Positions 21,898-25,289 of a DNA stretch of 25,289 nt are shown piece by piece. Below the pieces are notes generated by a model that saw only the letters and a list, made by a program, of their open reading frames with translations, was not told where the DNA came from and searched no databases. Made by a program: the position numbers and the translations under genes. Origin of the DNA: CAZMJP01 sp964566895 (GTDB lineage: Bacteria; Patescibacteriota; Patescibacteriia; UBA2591; UBA6264); NCBI GenBank assembly GCA_964566895.1, contig CAZMJP010000011.1, positions 1-25,289 on the forward strand, read 5' to 3'. The first letter of the stretch is position 1; each line of letters starts with the position of its first letter.

Positions 21898-23118
21898 TCA
21901 AATAACAAACTTTCCGTTTTTATAAATCACTTTTTTTTGGCCGTTCTCTAAAAAGGCCGTCACTGTCCGCGGCGACGTGGAAATCAAATCGTCATGGATA
22001 ACCGAATCATTAAATCCCAATCTTTCCCAATTTTTCTTTTTAAAATTTCTTGAATTGCCGCGGAAACACTCTTTATAACTTCTGCCCAAAGCAAGATGCA
22101 TATTGCCCTCTGTCCCACCCATATTCTCATCATAAAGCGTCTCGGCCATAAATTTTTCAATCCGGGAAAACCGACCGTCGGTCAAAGAAATTTCTCCAAT
22201 GGCATCAGCGCCGGGTGTTTTTACAATCTGCCAAAGCAATTTTTTGTTTTTTTTAGCGTTCGCTTCTACGACTTTCCCTTTCTTAAACCGTAATTCGATT
22301 CCTTTGATTAAATTCCCGTGCGAGTACAACGGCTGATTGAATTTAATCCGGCCTTCGGTCCCCCGCCAATCAGGCGAAGTAAAAATCTCAAAACTCGGTA
22401 TATTCCTTCCGCCACCTCCGGCCCACTGCCGGTATTGGCCGATTTTCACCCACAAATCAACATCAGTCCCTTTGATATAAACCCGCTCAATTCTCATTCG
22501 GTCCAATTTTCTTTTAATTGTTTCAATTTTGTTAAAAATTCTCCTCCATTCTTTAATCGGATTTTGTTTATCTAAATAACAAGCCCTAATGATTTGCCGC
22601 CAATATTCTTTTAATGACAAATTGGCCTCTTTGGCCATTGATTCAGTGGCAAAAAGCGCGATTGTCCAGGTAAATTTCCCTTGATTTTCTTTCTCGTCCC
22701 GCCACTCAAAATACGGTTTGTAAGCCACAATTCTTCTGGTTATTTTTTCAGGGTCTATGCCTTCGAGTTCTCTTTTGTCAGATTGTCCCATAATAAGCAA
22801 TAAATGGTCCATCTCATCCACCAGCCCCCTCATATACTTACGCGGGAAAAAATCCAATTGGTGGTCTTGGGCCAAAAGGTAAAAATCCCTACCTAAACTG
22901 CACCTTCGCGCTTCGGTGTCCGGGTAATTCGTGGAAATAATGTGTCCGCCCGCCCTTAAAATCGCCCTTCTTATTTCTATAATCAAGGGTTTTGACGAAT
23001 CATAACTGATTAAATAAACAACGTCTCCTTTTTTAATGCCTTTGCCCCCGCCCAAAGCGAAATTAACCAGCAAATCGGCGTATTTTTTTAAAATAATTTT
23101 TGGCGGAATGTAAGTCAC
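21898..23118 (-). CDS. M29 family metallo-aminopeptidase (aminopeptidase T/AmpS-like)
   Basis: A 406-aa protein with a GTG start, of normal family length. The N-terminal part KKYADLLVNFALGGGKGIKKGDVVYL...STNYPDTEAR is typical of M29. The C-terminal catalytic part carries the expected metal ligands: Glu in IPSFEIFTSPD, Glu in IGEISLTDGR, His in GGTEGNMHLALGRSY, and His and Asp in SVIHDDLIST; the nearby Tyr in ETLYDEN is also conserved. M29 enzymes are dimeric, cytoplasmic, broad-specificity aminopeptidases and may recycle peptides. It is separated from the downstream ABC gene by 70 nt and from the upstream gene by a palindrome-rich spacer. Confidence 0.92.
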   Translation of the reverse strand: MTYIPPKIILKKYADLLVNFALGGGKGIKKGDVVYLISYDSSKPLIIEIRRAILRAGGHIISTNYPDTEARRCSLGRDFYLLAQDHQLDFFPRKYMRGLVDEMDHLLLIMGQSDKRELEGIDPEKITRRIVAYKPYFEWRDEKENQGKFTWTIALFATESMAKEANLSLKEYWRQIIRACYLDKQNPIKEWRRIFNKIETIKRKLDRMRIERVYIKGTDVDLWVKIGQYRQWAGGGGRNIPSFEIFTSPDWRGTEGRIKFNQPLYSHGNLIKGIELRFKKGKVVEANAKKNKKLLWQIVKTPGADAIGEISLTDGRFSRIEKFMAETLYDENMGGTEGNMHLALGRSYKECFRGNSRNFKKKNWERLGFNDSVIHDDLISTSPRTVTAFLENGQKKVIYKNGKFVI

Positions 23119-23140
23119 ACTATTTAATTAGTATTTAATC

Positions 23141-23233
23141 GGACGCGACCCGTCCCTACTGAATTATCTCCACCCATGAGGTCTCGCCTCGTACATTTAT
23201 TCCGGCGAGCCAAGCCTGTTGGGGACAGTCCCC
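23141..23233. repeat. REP-like palindrome cluster
   Basis: Three short palindromes lie in the intergenic spacer: GGACG/CGTCC (23141-23155), GAGG/CCTC (23178-23190) and GGGGAC-A-GTCCCC (23221-23233). The last has the same architecture as GGGGTC-T-GACCCC at 24418-24430. The spacer shows no gene. Confidence 0.6.
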
Positions 23234-23238
23234 CGTTT

Positions 23239-23748
23239 CTAAAACTCCAATAAAAGTTTCGCTGTCTTGTTTCTAATCACCAATTTGGCTTTCCGATATT
23301 TGTCGTTTTGATACAAAAAGCCGAAATATTCATCCAGTTCTTTATTTATTGGTTTTTCCACCCATTTTGCCGGCACCCTCAAGCCATAACATTTTGCTTT
23401 TAAAATTCTTATTCCTATTTTATTTTCCAGAGGTTGGGCTTCGAAATAAATTCTCCCTCTCAATATCCTTTTAAAAACTGCCTGAAAAGTGAAATAATTT
23501 TCGCCTAGGACTATTTTAAAATCTTTGGCCGGCGAATTTTTGTATTTCTTGCTTTCGCTGTTGAATAAAAAATTGGCTTCGTCTTCGGTCAAAGAAAAAT
23601 AATCTTTATTCGCCGCAATCAAATCAACGTCTTGATTCTCAAACGATTCCCGCCATTTTTCGAGTTTTGTCGCCAAGGTCGCTTCTTCCGCTTTGGCGAT
23701 CAAAGGCAAAAGAAAAAGAAAGATTAAAACAAATATTTTTTTAGTCAT
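23239..23748 (-). CDS. Small secreted protein of unknown function
   Basis: A 169-aa protein with a clear signal peptide: MTKK, a hydrophobic core IFVLIFLFLLPLI, and a likely cleavage site after AKA (residue about 20). The mature part, about 149 residues, is Lys- and Glu-rich with alternating hydrophobic strands (FKIVLGENYFTFQAVFKRIL, GRIYFEAQPLENKIGIRILKA, AKLVIRNKTAKLLLEF), suggesting a small beta-rich domain. No lipobox, no catalytic motif and no family I recognise. It starts 13 nt after the metallo-beta-lactamase-fold gene, so the two are probably co-transcribed. Confidence 0.8.
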   Translation of the reverse strand: MTKKIFVLIFLFLLPLIAKAEEATLATKLEKWRESFENQDVDLIAANKDYFSLTEDEANFLFNSESKKYKNSPAKDFKIVLGENYFTFQAVFKRILRGRIYFEAQPLENKIGIRILKAKCYGLRVPAKWVEKPINKELDEYFGFLYQNDKYRKAKLVIRNKTAKLLLEF

Positions 23749-23761
23749 ATTTTTGACACGG

Positions 23762-24328
23762 TTATTTTTTTACCTCAAACATTTTTCCATGGCCGGGAAT
23801 TATCCAATCGGCCATTTTTAAAACTATTTTTCTGCTCTTTTTAAGTTGTCTCGCATTGCTGGCGTAAGGGTCTTTTTTGGGAAAATTTTCTTTCCAAAAC
23901 ACGTCGCCGCAAACGGCGACGACTCCTTTGTCGGTTTTTACCAAAAGAGTCAAAGAATCATAATTGTGCCCCGGAGTTTTAATTATCCGAATGTCGTCGG
24001 TAAAATGTTCAATCCAATTTTCAACTGTGTTTTTGTCCCATAACCCCCAATATTCCAAAGTCTTAGCCTTAGGGAACACGCCAATATTCCGATAATGGTC
24101 AAGATGCGAATGGGTAATGCAAACGATATTGACGTCGTCTATACCCAGTCCTTGTTCTTTTAATTTATCGACAAGTTGCGCTTGACTCTCCAAAACGCCC
24201 GGATCCACCACCATAACCACCCCTTTGTCTTTCACTAAAGTGATGGTCGGACAGATTTTTTCATCCCCGTTCGCTTCCGCGGCTTCCGCCGATGTATAAC
24301 CTTCGATTAAAATTTTGACTTCCGCCAT
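23762..24328 (-). CDS. Metallo-beta-lactamase-fold hydrolase (MBLAC1-like)
   Basis: A 188-aa compact protein with the complete di-metal site: H73-x-H75-x-D77-H78 (THSHLDH), H121 in KTPGHNYDS, D142 in VCGDVF and H180 in IPGHG. The short length and TPGHNYDSLTL context fit the MBLAC1-like branch of the superfamily, which includes nucleases and thioesterase-like enzymes; I cannot assign the substrate. No signal peptide, so cytoplasmic. It heads a two-gene unit with the secreted protein. Confidence 0.9.
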   Translation of the reverse strand: MAEVKILIEGYTSAEAAEANGDEKICPTITLVKDKGVVMVVDPGVLESQAQLVDKLKEQGLGIDDVNIVCITHSHLDHYRNIGVFPKAKTLEYWGLWDKNTVENWIEHFTDDIRIIKTPGHNYDSLTLLVKTDKGVVAVCGDVFWKENFPKKDPYASNARQLKKSRKIVLKMADWIIPGHGKMFEVKK

Positions 24329-24372
24329 ATTTTTTATTTATCAATTTGTTTAGATTAAAGGGACATTATGAA

Positions 24373-24453
24373 GGGGTGGAACCCCCCATTACCTACTTTC
24401 ATTTTTAGGCCAACATTGGGGTCTGACCCCATAAACAGGTTCTCTAAAACCTG
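24373..24453. repeat. REP-like palindrome cluster
   Basis: Three palindromes in a 229-bp spacer: GGGGT-GGA-ACCCC (24373-24385), GGGGTC-T-GACCCC (24418-24430) and CAGGTT/AACCTG (24436-24453). The 13-bp centre of the second matches the plan of 23221-23233. No gene is seen in the spacer. Confidence 0.6.
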
Positions 24454-24557
24454 CGCCAACAAAGGATTAGAAGACAAAATTTTAAAAATGGCGCGATTTT
24501 AATTGATTTTTGGTGTCCGTCAACTTGTATTACAGGCCTCAGCTGCAAATATCAGTC

Positions 24558-25160
24558 CTAATTCACCAAAAAACTTTGGGCTATTTGACTAAAGACAAGA
24601 CTGTCTCTTCCCCAATCCGCTTTGGTGGTATTAAAGGAAAGAACCCAAAGGTCATTGGCTTTGCCTTTGATAAAAACCATTAAAACCTTGAACGCTATTT
24701 CGTTTTGAACCACTTCTCCTTCCAAGGTCCAGGTCTCGTTAGTGTTAATTTCCAGATTATTCTCGTTGCTGAAGACAATGCCCGGGACGACAACCGAGAT
24801 GTCCCTTTTTATGGCGGCCATATATTCCTCTCTGGTGATGCCGACCAAAGAATCAAGAACCACGGTGTAATACGGGTGAAAATTTATCTGATTAGCTCTT
24901 TTATCATTAACCAAACTGCTCACGTCAACTACCATTAAGGAAACTCCTGTTGGAGCGGTTTGCTCTTTCCATCCTTTGGGTATTTTGACGCTAAATCCCT
25001 CTCCCAAGAAATCTCTTTCCTGCCCCTCCTGATTTAAAACCGGTGTCGAGTTTTCCTCTTCTAGAGGAAAAGGATTTTTCTGTTTTTTTGCCAAAAATAA
25101 AATAAGGACGATTAGCAGAACGCCCAAAATAACAATGATAATTTTTGTCGTTTTTTTCAT
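24558..25160 (-). CDS. Membrane-anchored extracytoplasmic protein (PsbP/DcrB-like fold suspected)
   Basis: A 200-aa protein with an N-terminal membrane anchor (residues about 5-24, TKIIIVILGVLLIVLILFLA), a flexible acidic linker, then one domain from about residue 50. That domain begins GEGFSVKIPKGWKEQTAP and ends WVLSFNTTKADWGRDSLVFSQIAQSFLV. The opening FSVKIPKGW and closing pattern recall PsbP/DcrB-like domains, a small alpha-beta fold of uncertain role in bacteria. No cysteine lipobox. I cannot give a function. Upstream DNA to the window edge holds only palindromes. Confidence 0.78.
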   Translation of the reverse strand: MKKTTKIIIVILGVLLIVLILFLAKKQKNPFPLEEENSTPVLNQEGQERDFLGEGFSVKIPKGWKEQTAPTGVSLMVVDVSSLVNDKRANQINFHPYYTVVLDSLVGITREEYMAAIKRDISVVVPGIVFSNENNLEINTNETWTLEGEVVQNEIAFKVLMVFIKGKANDLWVLSFNTTKADWGRDSLVFSQIAQSFLVN

Positions 25161-25289
25161 ATAAACTTAATAGGGAAGATGACAAGGTTGGACCCGGTCA
25201 ATTTTTAACTGGTCGCAATTACTGAACGAAGCGCGAACCTTTTTTGAACGGAAAATGCTGGAATAATTGCTGCGCGAAGCGCGGCAGAA
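25161..25289. other. Intergenic end of window; short GC-rich palindrome only
   Basis: No gene is supported. An imperfect palindrome CTGCGCG-AAG-CGCGGCAG lies at 25270-25287 and a related GCGCGAA-type word at about 25235. No convincing promoter for the minus-strand gene at 24558-25160 was seen. Confidence 0.5.

Noticed and set aside
1..25289. CRISPR array
   Set aside because: No set of regularly spaced short direct repeats with unique spacers was found; the only long repeat is the 360-bp tandem pair.

Overview
This window most likely comes from a member of the Candidate Phyla Radiation (Patescibacteria), probably a Parcubacteria-type lineage. The evidence is circumstantial: moderately AT-rich DNA, few clear Shine-Dalgarno sites, the eukaryote-like (type 2) isoleucyl-tRNA synthetase form, many surface and membrane proteins without close function, a two-gene [FeFe] hydrogenase unit, and conserved genes interrupted in frame by short repeat-like DNA. 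I could not run a search, so the lineage is an inference.

Layout. 1-842 (minus): an intact tRNA-Glu(UUC) preceded by two perfect 360-bp copies of a unit that carries an 84-aa GIY-YIG nuclease gene, an array of GC-rich hairpins and a copy of the first 22 nt of the tRNA. A good promoter lies beyond the array. 890-5960 (minus): translation and repair genes tgt, recO and ileS. recO and ileS are each preceded by a homologous two-hairpin leader of matching dimensions. tgt and ileS both carry in-frame insertions flanked by short direct repeats. 6188-9745 (minus): a family 4 glycosyltransferase and two membrane-anchored proteins, probably cell-envelope genes, ending at a terminator. 9872-11828 (plus): smpB and a degenerate HD-GYP-like protein, divergent from the previous block.

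11905-19165 (minus): apparently one long transcription unit from a strong promoter at 19197-19225. It holds a NuoF-like flavoprotein, an [FeFe] hydrogenase, a small polytopic membrane protein, and a MacA/MacB-like tripartite exporter (adaptor, ATPase, permease). The hydrogenase pair probably exchanges electrons between NAD(H) and protons; no NuoE-like subunit is encoded next to it. 19329-20057 (plus): a two-repeat protein of unknown function. 20200-21827 (minus): an ABC exporter split by a frameshift. 21898-25160 (minus): an M29 aminopeptidase, a small secreted protein, a metallo-beta-lactamase-fold hydrolase and a membrane-anchored protein, separated by REP-like palindrome clusters.

The observations most worth following up are the tRNA-associated GIY-YIG unit with its 22-nt tRNA repeats, the covarying leader shared by recO and ileS, and the in-frame repeat insertions in ileS and tgt.
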